This document shows, piece after piece, positions 13,769 to 22,634 of a DNA stretch of 64,000 nt. The position numbers and the translations under genes are program-made. Within the stretch, counting starts at the first letter, position 1. Every line of letters begins with the position of its first letter. The notes under the pieces were generated by a model. The model saw only the letters and a list, made by a program, of their open reading frames with translations. It searched no databases and had not been told where the DNA came from. Source of the stretch: Cryobacterium algoritolerans (GTDB lineage: Bacteria; Actinomycetota; Actinomycetes; Actinomycetales; Microbacteriaceae); assembly GCF_004402785.1 (NCBI RefSeq), contig NZ_SOFP01000050.1, forward strand, positions 1 to 64,000, written 5' to 3'.

Positions 13769-16660
13769 ATGGGTTTGGCAAGTCGGATCGGGGCGGTCTT
13801 CGTCGGGGCTGTCGGGCTCTTCGTCCTGATCGGTTGGTACACGAAGATTGCCGCGCTGACGACCGTGCTCCCGGGTCTCGCACCGATGAAACCGATCACT
13901 GCCGTCGCCCTCATTCTGCTGTCACTGGCCCTCGTGTTCACGCGGCGGTGGGTGGGCGTGAGCCTGGCTGCCGCCACCATCGCCCTCGCAACCCTGACCC
14001 TGGTCGGCTATGTGCTGGGGTCAACGCTCGGCATTGCCGGCTGGGTGCCGGGGATCGACCTGGGCGCGCTGGATCCGCGGATGGCGCCGATCTCGGCGGT
14101 GGGCGTGATCCTGGTCGGTGCGGCCGCGATAGTCGGTAGGCTGCACCGCATAATCCTGATGCAGGTCCTCGCGCACGCGTCCCTTCTGGTCAGCCTGATC
14201 GCCCTGCTCGGCTACGCCTACGGCGTGTCCTCCCTGTACACCGTGGCCGGATTCACGAGCATGGCGCTGCACACGGCACTGGGTATCGCCGTCCTGTCCG
14301 TGGTGGTGCTTCTCCAGCAGCCCACGGTCGGGCTGGTCGGACTGCTGCGCGATCGCGGCAGCGCGGGGGAGCTGACGCGCCGGTTCCTGCCGTTCCTCGT
14401 TCTCGGTCCATTCCTTCTGGGCTGGATTCGCCTCTGGACCCAGCGCCAGGGTTGGATCGACACGGTGTTCGGTGCCGCCATCCTGATCACGAGCATGACG
14501 GTGCTCGGCACCGCCCTGACTTGGGTTGCGGCACTGAAGCTGACGGAACTCGACCGGCAGCGAAACGAAGCAATGCAGGCCCTGGCCGAGGCCAACCACA
14601 CGCTCGAGGAGGCGGTCGATCACCGCACCAGGGAGCTCGGCGAGGTGGCCGACAAGCTCCACACCCTCATCAAGATCGCTCCGGTCGGCATCGTGCAGCT
14701 GGATTCCGAGGGCGGGTTCATCACCGCGAACGACCAGTGGCTGGCCCTGAGCGGCCGGACCCTTGATGAAACCCTGGCCGGCGGCTGGGCGAATACGATT
14801 CACCCGGACGACCGCGACCGAGTGTCTGCCGAGTGGGGCGCGGCCGTGGCCACAGAGCTTGGCTACGAAACGACCCTGCGCTTTCAGACCCCAGAGGCCC
14901 AGGTGAACTGGGTCCAGGTCAGCACGGCTCCGATCCACGACCCGGAGTCCCTCACCGTTACCGGGCACCTGGCCACCGTCACCGATATCACCGAGCTACG
15001 CAACGCCGAGGAAGCGGCCACCGCCGCGCGGGCACGTTTCGAGGCGGCCTTCGCATCCTCGCCGCTGGGCACGGCGATCGTCTCGCTCGACGGCGAGGTG
15101 CTGGAGGCCAACAAGCGCCTCTTCGACCTCGCTGGCCGATCCACCGCCGTGGTCGCGGGCCACATCGACGAGATCTTCATGTCGGTCGGAGACCGCGGCG
15201 AGGATCGGCCCAGCCTCACTGACGGACCGTCCACCCGCCAGCGCATGGACCGGCGGATGCGACGCGTCGACGAGGAGGAAACCTGGGTCAAGGTCAGCAT
15301 CGCCGAGATCAACGAGGGGGAGTCGACCGGGGGGCTTCTGTATCAGCTGGAGGACATCACCGCCCGCCGGCTGGCCGAGGCACGGGTGGAGCACCTCGCC
15401 TTCCACGATCCGCTGACCAATCTGCCCAACCGCCTGCTGCTGCTTGACCGGCTCAACCAGGCCCTTCTGCAGGCCGCGCGGCACGGCCGGGGCGTCGCCG
15501 TGCTCTTCATCGACCTCGACCGGTTCAAGTTCGTCAACGACAGCCTCGGCCACCACGCCGGTGACACCGTGCTGACCGAGGTCGGCAACCGGTTACGGAC
15601 GCACGCACGGTCGACCGACACCGTCTCCCGCATCGGCGGCGACGAATTCGTCGTGATCTGCCCGGATGTCGGCAACAACCGGGACGTGCACAAGATCGCC
15701 GACGCACTGCAGAAGGCCATCGCCGAGCCGATCATGGTCGGCGAGCAGGTCGCATCCGTCGACGCCAGCATCGGCATCGCCTTCGGTCTCGGCCACGACG
15801 ACGCCGAATCGCTCCTGCGCAACGCCGACCAGGCCATGTACCAGGCGAAGGGTCGCGGTCGGGCGCGCTACGAGGTTTTCGACGACGACCTCCGCGGCCG
15901 GATCGAGCGCAGGCTCGATACCGAACTGGCCCTGCGGGACGCGGTGCAACTGGGCGAGATCGAGACCTGGTTCCAGCCGATCGTCGACCTGCAACAGCAC
16001 ACCGTGGTCGCAACCGAGGCGCTCGCCCGCTGGCGACGCCCGGAACGGGGCCTTGTCTTCCCGGGGGAGTTCATCGCGATCGCCGAGGAGGTCGGCCTGA
16101 TCAAGGGGATCGGCACCACGGTGCTCGGCCAGGCCTGCCAGGCCGTCGCAGCCCTGGACGGCCGGATGGCCGTCAGCGTGAACGTGTCGCCGCGGCAATT
16201 CGTGCAGGACGACTTCGGGTCCGTCGTGAAACGCGCTCTCAAGGAGAGCGGCCTTCCGCCGGACCAGCTCTGGCTGGAATTGACCGAGAGCGCCGTGCTC
16301 GATGCGATCGACTCCGCCGCCCGCACCTTCCAAGAACTGCGCTCCCTCGGGGTGCGCCTGGCCATCGACGACTTCGGCACCGGCTACTCATCCTTCACCC
16401 ACCTGAAGGCGTTCACCGTGGACCTGCTCAAGATCGATCTCACCTTCATCCGCGACCTCGAGTGTTCGGACCATGACCGGGCGATCGTCGAGGGCATCCT
16501 GCGCCTGGCGGACTCCCTGAACCTTGACGTCGTGGCCGAGGGCATCGAAACGACAGGGCAGCGGGACCTGCTGACCGAGATGGGCTGTCGCTACGGCCAG
16601 GGTTACCTCTTCTCGAAGCCCGCACCGGCGGAATCGCCGAACGTGTCCTTCGGCGACTGA
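13769..16660 (+). CDS. Membrane PAS-GGDEF-EAL protein (diguanylate cyclase/phosphodiesterase)
   Basis: A 963-residue bifunctional cyclic-di-GMP enzyme. About 270 N-terminal residues form a run of hydrophobic helices (an integral-membrane sensor), then a short coiled segment (EANHTLEEAVDHRTRELGEV), two PAS domains (about 300-400 and 415-530), a GGDEF domain and an EAL domain. The GGDEF motif is intact at residues 623-627, with the product-inhibition site RSTD five residues before it. EAL is intact at 750-752, with DDFGTGYSS and the KIDLTFI and AEGIET motifs. Both synthesis and breakdown are therefore possible. It converges with a PilZ glycosyltransferase and lies close to a type IV pilus operon, two common c-di-GMP targets. 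Confidence 0.93.
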   Translation: MGLASRIGAVFVGAVGLFVLIGWYTKIAALTTVLPGLAPMKPITAVALILLSLALVFTRRWVGVSLAAATIALATLTLVGYVLGSTLGIAGWVPGIDLGALDPRMAPISAVGVILVGAAAIVGRLHRIILMQVLAHASLLVSLIALLGYAYGVSSLYTVAGFTSMALHTALGIAVLSVVVLLQQPTVGLVGLLRDRGSAGELTRRFLPFLVLGPFLLGWIRLWTQRQGWIDTVFGAAILITSMTVLGTALTWVAALKLTELDRQRNEAMQALAEANHTLEEAVDHRTRELGEVADKLHTLIKIAPVGIVQLDSEGGFITANDQWLALSGRTLDETLAGGWANTIHPDDRDRVSAEWGAAVATELGYETTLRFQTPEAQVNWVQVSTAPIHDPESLTVTGHLATVTDITELRNAEEAATAARARFEAAFASSPLGTAIVSLDGEVLEANKRLFDLAGRSTAVVAGHIDEIFMSVGDRGEDRPSLTDGPSTRQRMDRRMRRVDEEETWVKVSIAEINEGESTGGLLYQLEDITARRLAEARVEHLAFHDPLTNLPNRLLLLDRLNQALLQAARHGRGVAVLFIDLDRFKFVNDSLGHHAGDTVLTEVGNRLRTHARSTDTVSRIGGDEFVVICPDVGNNRDVHKIADALQKAIAEPIMVGEQVASVDASIGIAFGLGHDDAESLLRNADQAMYQAKGRGRARYEVFDDDLRGRIERRLDTELALRDAVQLGEIETWFQPIVDLQQHTVVATEALARWRRPERGLVFPGEFIAIAEEVGLIKGIGTTVLGQACQAVAALDGRMAVSVNVSPRQFVQDDFGSVVKRALKESGLPPDQLWLELTESAVLDAIDSAARTFQELRSLGVRLAIDDFGTGYSSFTHLKAFTVDLLKIDLTFIRDLECSDHDRAIVEGILRLADSLNLDVVAEGIETTGQRDLLTEMGCRYGQGYLFSKPAPAESPNVSFGD

Positions 16661-16710
16661 TCGTCTTTGCACGGTCGACCGGGCGCACGCTGACGCGGAC
16701 GGTCAGTCGC
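16653..16710. repeat. Palindrome enclosing two convergent stop codons
   Basis: GCGACTGA (16653-16660) and TCAGTCGC (16703-16710) are perfect inverted repeats. Each arm contains the TGA of one of the two convergent genes, so a hairpin here would close the 3' end of both transcripts. There is no poly-T. Confidence 0.5.
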
Positions 16711-19092
16711 GGTTGGGGGCCGACCGGTCGAACTGCAGGCCGGCCTCAAACCGTAAACCGCGACGCTTGACCCAGCGCACCTCAGCCTCCTCAGGAATCG
16801 CCAGGCTTCCGGGGATCTCAACAATGACGAGCGATCCCGGTTGCAGGCGGTGGCGCAGCGAGAGCCGACAGCCGCCGAAACCGATGTCCTCGACCACTGC
16901 GGTGAGCGTTGTGGGGTCCGTGGGCGATGGCTGGTCAGCGACCTGTACGACGACGGCGCCCTGGGAGCCGTCGGTCAGACCACCGACGGCGCGTTCGGTC
17001 GATCTCTCCCGTGCCCGTTGGAGGGCCGATTCGATCTCCACCAAGGCAACAGGGTGCAAGATGGCCTGGGCGCCGCTGGCTACCCGCACCTGGGACCGTC
17101 GCCAGGGCGCGCGGGCGCGGGAGGCTCCGCGCACCGCCCGCCAACCTGCGGTTACGAGGAGTGCCTTTTCCTCCTCGTCTCCTCGGACCCAATTCGGTGA
17201 CTCGGTGATTACACGCACCAATTCCACGGTCTGCTGCGGAGTGAGCGGATCAAACCGAAAGCCGACGTTGACCCCTTGAGGCGTGGTGGCTATCCAGCTT
17301 CCGGTTCCGCGCAGGGCTCCGATGTCAGGCAACCGCAGAGCGGTGACCGCGGAGGTCTGCGAGGCGAAAACGTCAGGTTCCAGCCGATCGGACCAGGGAA
17401 TCGTCACCCGCGCGCCCGTGAGACTGAGATCGACAAGGACTCCCGGGTGACTCCCGATTCGCTGGAATTCGGCGGTCACCATCGTCCCCATGCGTGTGCG
17501 CTCGGCCGACCGCAGACGGGGGCGCTCCACACAAAGGGCGACCGACAATGCCAGGCCGACAACGAAGTACAGGCACCAGAAGACATTGATGAACAGAGCG
17601 GCGGTGCCGGCGAGCTGTGGAGAAAAGACAAAAGCGTTGAGCAGGCCGATTGCCGAGAGCGCCAGCAAAACCAGGTGGGGGAGCGCGATCCGCCAGTGGA
17701 ATACCTGCCGCTGCAAGCCCACCCCCTTGGGGGTGACGTTGAACGCCTTGACCTTCAGTCCGAGTGTTTCGGCCGCGGCGGAGAAGGCGATGGCGGGGGT
17801 CAGCGCCAACTCGTAGATGTTGCTCCACGAGTGGCTCCGTCGCCGGCCGACGACGATGACGAAGCGCATCGTGACGCAGAGGTACGACGGGAGCCAGAAA
17901 ACGATCAGAGCCTCCACGCTCGTGTCCAGTGCGGTGACTCCGAATAGCAGGAACAGGATGGGCGCCAGGATGTAGATCAGCTTGAACACGCCGAAGTGCC
18001 TGTACACGACCGCGTCGGAATACAACCACCGTTGCATGGGAGTGAGGCCCGGCAGCGTCAACGGGTTCCACTTTCGAGCGGTCTGGATATTCCCGCGACA
18101 CCACCGGTCGCGCTGCTTGAGCATGTCGGCAAGATTCTCGGGGGCCAGACCTGCGGCGATGATCTCCGGCACGAACTCGGTCCGGTACTTCGCCGCCTGG
18201 ATGAGCATGCCGGTGGCGAGGTCTTCAGTTATCACGCCGACCGCGAATCCTCCGATCGTCTCCAGCGCCGTGCGTCGGAAGACGGTGTTGCTTCCGACAT
18301 ACATCACGGCGTTGAATCGGGACTTGCCGCCCTGGAGGGTGCGCATGAAGAAGTCCTGCTCGTTCGGCAGGGCCTTGCCGGAAAAGAGGTTGTACTGAAA
18401 CGGGTCCTCGTTGTAGAACGCCTGCGGTGACTGGACGAATCCCAGTTTTTCATCCTGAAAACGGCCCACGGTGTGTTCCAGGAAATCGGGTCGCGGCACC
18501 ATGTCTGCGTCCAGGGTCACGATCAATTCGCCTTCGCTCAGGCCGAGCGCGTTGTTCAGGTTGCCGGCCTGGGCGTGCGCGTGGTCCTCCCTGGTGACGT
18601 GGGTTGCCCCGTATTGCTCGGCCAGCTGACGCACTTCGTCTCGTCCGCCGTCGTGCACACGAAGATTCGCACGGCATCGCGTGGGTAGCGCATGCTCACA
18701 GCACCGGCGATCGTCATGCGGAGCATGGACACGGGTTCGTTGTAGGTAGCGATGAATACGTCGACGCTGGGGAGCTTGTCCGCCCGTGGCAGCCACACAC
18801 TTCCTCCGGAGTGCGGCCGCCACAAGGTCGCATAGACCGTCACGGACTGGGCAAAACCGATGACCTCGACAGCCAGCAAGACCAAACCGGTAGCCGCGTC
18901 CCACCACGCATCCGTCGGAATAGTGAAGAACACTCGCCAGACCAGATAGATGAGCCGGACGACGAGGCTGGTCACGATTGCGGTCCGGTGCCCGAATCCG
19001 GGTCGTTTCCGGGAGACGATCCAGAGGGTCTCCATGATGGCCAGAACGACCGCCGGGTAGACAAACATCCACTGCCAGTTTTGCAGGATCAT
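16703..19092 (-). pseudogene. Cellulose synthase-like glycosyltransferase with PilZ domains, frameshifted
   Basis: Read through one frameshift, the gene encodes about 796 residues of a BcsA-like processive glycosyltransferase. It has N-terminal membrane helices, the GT2 start DVFIATYNEP, the DxD motif in TLDADMVPRPDF, ITEDLATG, the QRDRWCRG product-channel motif, more membrane helices, a PilZ domain with DLSLTG, and a second, less conserved PilZ-like domain at the C-terminus. The frames meet at TGC (18657-18655): relatives read Cys-Asp-Asp-Gly-Gly, and insertion of one G between 18655 and 18654 restores it. The ATG at 19092 follows GGGGG. As read, the product stops at 18556 after 178 residues. 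A sequencing error is possible. Confidence 0.8.
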
Positions 19093-19199
19093 CGCACTTC
19101 CCCCGGTCGATCCTGGGACAAAACCTAGCAGCAACGATTGACCGGCAGGAGGTCTTGCGCGTCGCGTCTACGACTTGATGAAGGGGCGCTACTCTTCAA

Positions 19200-19303
19200 G
19201 TACGGTCTGGTGAGGGAGTCACCCAGCCCCTGGCGAATCCAGGCAGGTACCCCCTGATCGCGGGACTGGTCGGCGGCATCCCTGCGGGATACCGTTTTCT
19301 TTT
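19200..19303 (+). ncRNA. Candidate riboswitch or attenuator upstream of pilB
   Basis: GTAC/GTAC (19200-19203 with 19247-19250) and CTG/CAG (19207-19209 with 19244-19246) close a three-way junction holding the hairpins GTGA-TCAC (19210-19213 with 19219-19222) and CCTGG-cgaat-CCAGG (19229-19243). It is followed by a terminator (19274-19303). CGCGGGA (19259-19265) can pair with TCCCTGCG (19279-19286) and so block the terminator. Aptamer-like fold, switching strand and terminator together are the layout of a transcriptional riboswitch. It does not match the c-di-GMP-I consensus that I can recall, so the ligand is unknown. Confidence 0.5.
19274..19303 (+). terminator. Intrinsic terminator in the pilB leader
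   Basis: CGG-c-ATCCC (19274-19282) pairs with GGGAT-a-CCG (19286-19294) across the loop TGC with one internal mismatch, and is followed by TTTTCTTTT (19295-19303). It lies about 85 bases before the pilB start, so it would cut off the operon unless transcripts escape. Confidence 0.75.
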
Positions 19304-19386
19304 ATCTATTACATTTCGAGTGCGGATTCAACCTGCTGCAGGTGCTCGCGGTTCGTGCAGCGATTCACAAACCAGGGGAGGTTCGC

Positions 19387-21057
19387 GTGGCCAGCCTCAC
19401 CGAGATCCTGATCCTGCATGGCCTGCTGCCGATCGAGCACCTCGACACGCTGATGGCCGGCGATCCCGCCGACGAGACCGCCGTGCGCGCTCTGGTCGAC
19501 TCCGGCGTCATCTCCGAGATCCAGTTCGCCAAGGCCCGCGCCGAACAGGCCGGCCTGCCCTTCGTGGAACTGCTCGAGTACCCGGTCGACCGGCTGGCCG
19601 TCTCGCTCGTCTCCCCGGCCATGTCCCGACGCCACCAGGTGCTGCCGATCACGATCGAGGCCGGCCGCCTAGTCGTCGCCATGGTCGACCCGGGCAACGT
19701 CTTCGCCATCGACGATGTGCGCGAGGCCGCGAAGATGCGCGTCATCCCGGTCGTCGCCGAGCGTGGCGACCTGCTCGCCGCGATCGCCCGCTACCACCGC
19801 GCCGACGACGAGCTCAGCAACCTCACCACCACCATGGAGGAGGAGCAGGCCCCGGTCGAGTCCAACTCCTTCGGCGTCTCCGACTCGATCGACGACGACG
19901 CGCCCATTGTGCGTTTCGTCAATCTCCTGGTCAGCCAGGCAATCCAGGACAAGGCCTCGGACATCCACATCGAGCCCGGCGAACACAACCTGCGCGTGCG
20001 CTACCGCATCGACGGGGTGCTCCACGAGATGCAGCGCGCGCCGAAGAGCATCCAGAACGGCGTGATCTCTCGGCTGAAGATCATGAGCGACATCGACATC
20101 GCCGAACGGCGCAAACCGCAGGACGGCCGCATGTCGGTCAGCCACGGCGGCCGCCAGATCGACCTGCGCGTGGCGACCCTGCCCACGGTGTGGGGTGAGA
20201 AGATCGTTATGCGAATCCTGGACAATTCGAGCACTACCATGAGCCTGCACGACCTGAACCTGCTCGGCTACAACTACGAGGCCTACAAGAAGTCGTACTC
20301 GAAGCCCTACGGGATGATCCTGGTCACCGGACCCACCGGCTCGGGCAAGTCGACCACCCTGTACACGACCCTGCACTCCGTCGCCCGGCCCGAGATCAAC
20401 GTGATCACGGTCGAAGACCCGGTCGAGTACCGCATGAAGGACATCAACCAGGTGCAGGTGAACCCGAAGGCCGGGCTCACCTTCGCCAGCGCGCTCCGCA
20501 GCATCCTGCGCAGCGACCCGGATGTCGTGCTGCTGGGTGAGATCCGCGACCACGAGACCGCGCAGATCGCCATTGAGGCGTCGCTGACCGGGCACCTCGT
20601 GCTGTCGACCTTGCATACCAACGACGCACCTAGCGCGATCACCCGGCTCACGGAGATGGGCATCGAGCCGTTCCTGGTCGGCTCCGCCTTGGACTGCGTG
20701 GTCGCCCAGCGGCTGGCCCGCCGCCTCTGCGATCGCTGCAAGGCACCCTGCGAGTACTCTGCCGAGCACCTGGTGGGCCTGAAGTTCGGCTTCGACCCGC
20801 TCCTGCCGCTGCCGACGCTGTTCCAGCCGGTCGGCTGCCAGAACTGCTCGAAGACCGGGTATCGGGGCCGCATCGCGGTGCACGAGGTCATGACCGTGTC
20901 CGAGAGCATCGAGCGCCTTGCCGTGGACCGCGCCTCGAGCGCGGACATCGGCCGGGCCGCGCGTGCGGAGGGCATGATCACTCTCCGTGAGGACGGGTGG
21001 GAGAAGGTCCGGATGGGCTTGACCTCGATCGAAGAGATTTTGCGAGTCGTTGCATAG
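19387..21057 (+). CDS. pilB: Type IV pilus assembly ATPase PilB
   Basis: A 556-residue GspE/PilB-type secretion ATPase that powers pilus extension from the inner face of the membrane. It has an N-terminal MshEN/T2SSE-N-like domain (about 1-130, starting SLTEILILHGLL), Walker A GPTGSGKST at 315-323, a Walker B region LLGEIRDHETAQIA, and two CxxC pairs (CDRC and CQNC) for zinc. MshEN domains in some relatives bind c-di-GMP; the Arg of that motif is replaced by Ser here, so binding is uncertain. GTG 19387 is preceded by GGGGAGG at 5 bases; the ATG-like start at 19342 lacks such a site. First gene of the pilus operon. Confidence 0.93.
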   Translation: MASLTEILILHGLLPIEHLDTLMAGDPADETAVRALVDSGVISEIQFAKARAEQAGLPFVELLEYPVDRLAVSLVSPAMSRRHQVLPITIEAGRLVVAMVDPGNVFAIDDVREAAKMRVIPVVAERGDLLAAIARYHRADDELSNLTTTMEEEQAPVESNSFGVSDSIDDDAPIVRFVNLLVSQAIQDKASDIHIEPGEHNLRVRYRIDGVLHEMQRAPKSIQNGVISRLKIMSDIDIAERRKPQDGRMSVSHGGRQIDLRVATLPTVWGEKIVMRILDNSSTTMSLHDLNLLGYNYEAYKKSYSKPYGMILVTGPTGSGKSTTLYTTLHSVARPEINVITVEDPVEYRMKDINQVQVNPKAGLTFASALRSILRSDPDVVLLGEIRDHETAQIAIEASLTGHLVLSTLHTNDAPSAITRLTEMGIEPFLVGSALDCVVAQRLARRLCDRCKAPCEYSAEHLVGLKFGFDPLLPLPTLFQPVGCQNCSKTGYRGRIAVHEVMTVSESIERLAVDRASSADIGRAARAEGMITLREDGWEKVRMGLTSIEEILRVVA

Positions 21058-21086
21058 CGCTCGCGCATGCCGAAGGGGATAACTGA

Positions 21087-22634
21087 ATGGACAAGCCGAT
21101 TTATGAGATTCCAGCGATCAAGCCGGGGGAGAGCGTCTCCTGGTGGGACCCGACCCCGGTCGACGAGTCCAGCCGCACCGACGTCGACGCGGATGACGAC
21201 GCGCTCGTCGACGCCGACCAGCTCGACGCCGACCAGCTTGACGCCCTGCGCGACCCGTCGGCGCAGCCGCGAACCTCGAAGTACGACACGCTCCTGATCG
21301 ACACCGGGGAGCCGCAGACTGGCCCCCTCACGGTGTCATCACCGGCATCCGGCGACGAGCGGCTCTACCAGCCAGGCTCGCGCCATGTGCCGACCGGCCG
21401 TCGCGCCGCTATCGCGACCGAGCCGGCCGACACCGGCGTACCCGCGCGCGCGCCGACCCCAGCGCAAATCGGCCCCGATGGACGTCAGGCCGACCCTGAC
21501 CTGATCGATGCGCTCACCCTGGTGCTCGAGCTCGAGGCCTCCGACCTGCACATCACCGTCGGCGCACCGCCGACCATCCGAATTGACGGAGCCCTGCGCC
21601 CGATCGAGGGTCTCGACGTCTGGATGCAGGACAAGGTCAACGCAGCCCTGTACAGCATCATCTCCATCGGCGACCGGGTGCGGTTCGACGAGGAACGCGA
21701 ACTCGACTTCGCCTACACGGCGGTCGGTGCCCGGTTCCGGGTGAACTTCTACCACCAGCGCAACTCGATCGGTGCCGCCTTCCGGCTCATTCCGCGCGAG
21801 ATCAAGCCGCTGAAGCAACTCGGTGTTCCCGAGTCGGTCGGCAAGTTCTCGCTGCTGCCTCGCGGCCTCGTGCTCGTCACCGGTCCCACCGGTTCCGGCA
21901 AGTCAACCACCCTCGCAGCTATGGTCGACCTTGCCAACAGCACCCGCCCCGACCACATCGTCACGGTCGAGGACCCGATCGAGTTCCTGCACAAGCACAA
22001 GAAGTCCCTGGTGAACCAGCGTGAGGTCGGCCACGACACGCACAGCTTCGCCGCCGCGCTCAAGCACGTGCTGCGCCAGGACCCCGACATCATCCTGATC
22101 GGCGAGCTCCGCGACCTCGAGACCATCTCGGTGGCGCTGACCGCCGCCGAAACCGGCCACCTCGTCTTCGCCACCCTGCACACGCAGGATGCCGCCCAGA
22201 CCATCGACCGCATGATCGACGTGTTCCCGCCGCACCAGCAGGGCCAGATCCGCACCCAGCTCGCGGCAACGCTCCGCGGTGTGGTCTGCCAGACCCTGGT
22301 CAAGAAGGCCAACGACAAGGGCCGCGTGGTCGCCACCGAGATCCTTGTGACCACCCCGGCCATCGCCAACCTGATCCGCGAGGGAAAGACCCACCAGATC
22401 ACCTCCATGATGCAGGCTGGCGGCGCGGACGGCATGCACACCATGGACCAGCACCTCGCCGACCTCGTCGACTCGGGCCAGATCACCCGCCAGTCGGCCA
22501 TGGACAAGGCTCACGACATGGAAAGCCTGAATCAGCTGATCAAGCGCACCGGTGCCCCGGCCGGCAACCCCGGGCAACCGATGGACGACGACGGGGCCGG
22601 ACACGATGGCACCTACTCGATTCCCCGCCGCTGA
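21087..22634 (+). CDS. pilT: Twitching motility ATPase PilT with N-terminal extension
   Basis: A 515-residue retraction ATPase. The core begins near residue 137 (PDLIDALTLVLELEASDLHI), with Walker A GPTGSGKST from about 266 and a Walker B region LIGELRDLETISVAL. PilT proteins usually have about 350 residues, so the first 135, acidic and low in complexity with an ADQLDADQLDA repeat, are an extra and probably disordered arm. The ATG at 21087 follows AAGGGG. The stop overlaps the start of pilC (TGATG at 22632-22636), so the two are coupled. PilT depolymerises the pilus and drives twitching or DNA uptake. Confidence 0.92.
   Translation: MDKPIYEIPAIKPGESVSWWDPTPVDESSRTDVDADDDALVDADQLDADQLDALRDPSAQPRTSKYDTLLIDTGEPQTGPLTVSSPASGDERLYQPGSRHVPTGRRAAIATEPADTGVPARAPTPAQIGPDGRQADPDLIDALTLVLELEASDLHITVGAPPTIRIDGALRPIEGLDVWMQDKVNAALYSIISIGDRVRFDEERELDFAYTAVGARFRVNFYHQRNSIGAAFRLIPREIKPLKQLGVPESVGKFSLLPRGLVLVTGPTGSGKSTTLAAMVDLANSTRPDHIVTVEDPIEFLHKHKKSLVNQREVGHDTHSFAAALKHVLRQDPDIILIGELRDLETISVALTAAETGHLVFATLHTQDAAQTIDRMIDVFPPHQQGQIRTQLAATLRGVVCQTLVKKANDKGRVVATEILVTTPAIANLIREGKTHQITSMMQAGGADGMHTMDQHLADLVDSGQITRQSAMDKAHDMESLNQLIKRTGAPAGNPGQPMDDDGAGHDGTYSIPRR

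Larger units (their letters stand above)
19093..19386 (+). other. Intergenic region upstream of the pilus operon
   Basis: A 294-base spacer with no gene. It carries the structured leader and terminator listed separately, and at its right end GGGGAGG (19375-19381), 5 bases before the GTG of pilB. No convincing promoter hexamers were found before the leader. Confidence 0.5.

Noticed and set aside
14021..14968. Minus-strand frame opposite the GGDEF-EAL gene
   Set aside because: Lies fully inside a gene with intact PAS, GGDEF and EAL motifs and shows only antisense composition.
19200..19303. Assignment of the pilB leader to the known c-di-GMP-I riboswitch, or to cobalamin or ydaO-type switches
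   Set aside because: The conserved sequence blocks of those classes that I can recall are not present; only a weak likeness to part of the cobalamin core (GGCGAATCCAGG) was seen.
19669..20883. Minus-strand frame opposite pilB
   Set aside because: The composition is that of an antisense frame, and pilB on the other strand has full ATPase motifs.
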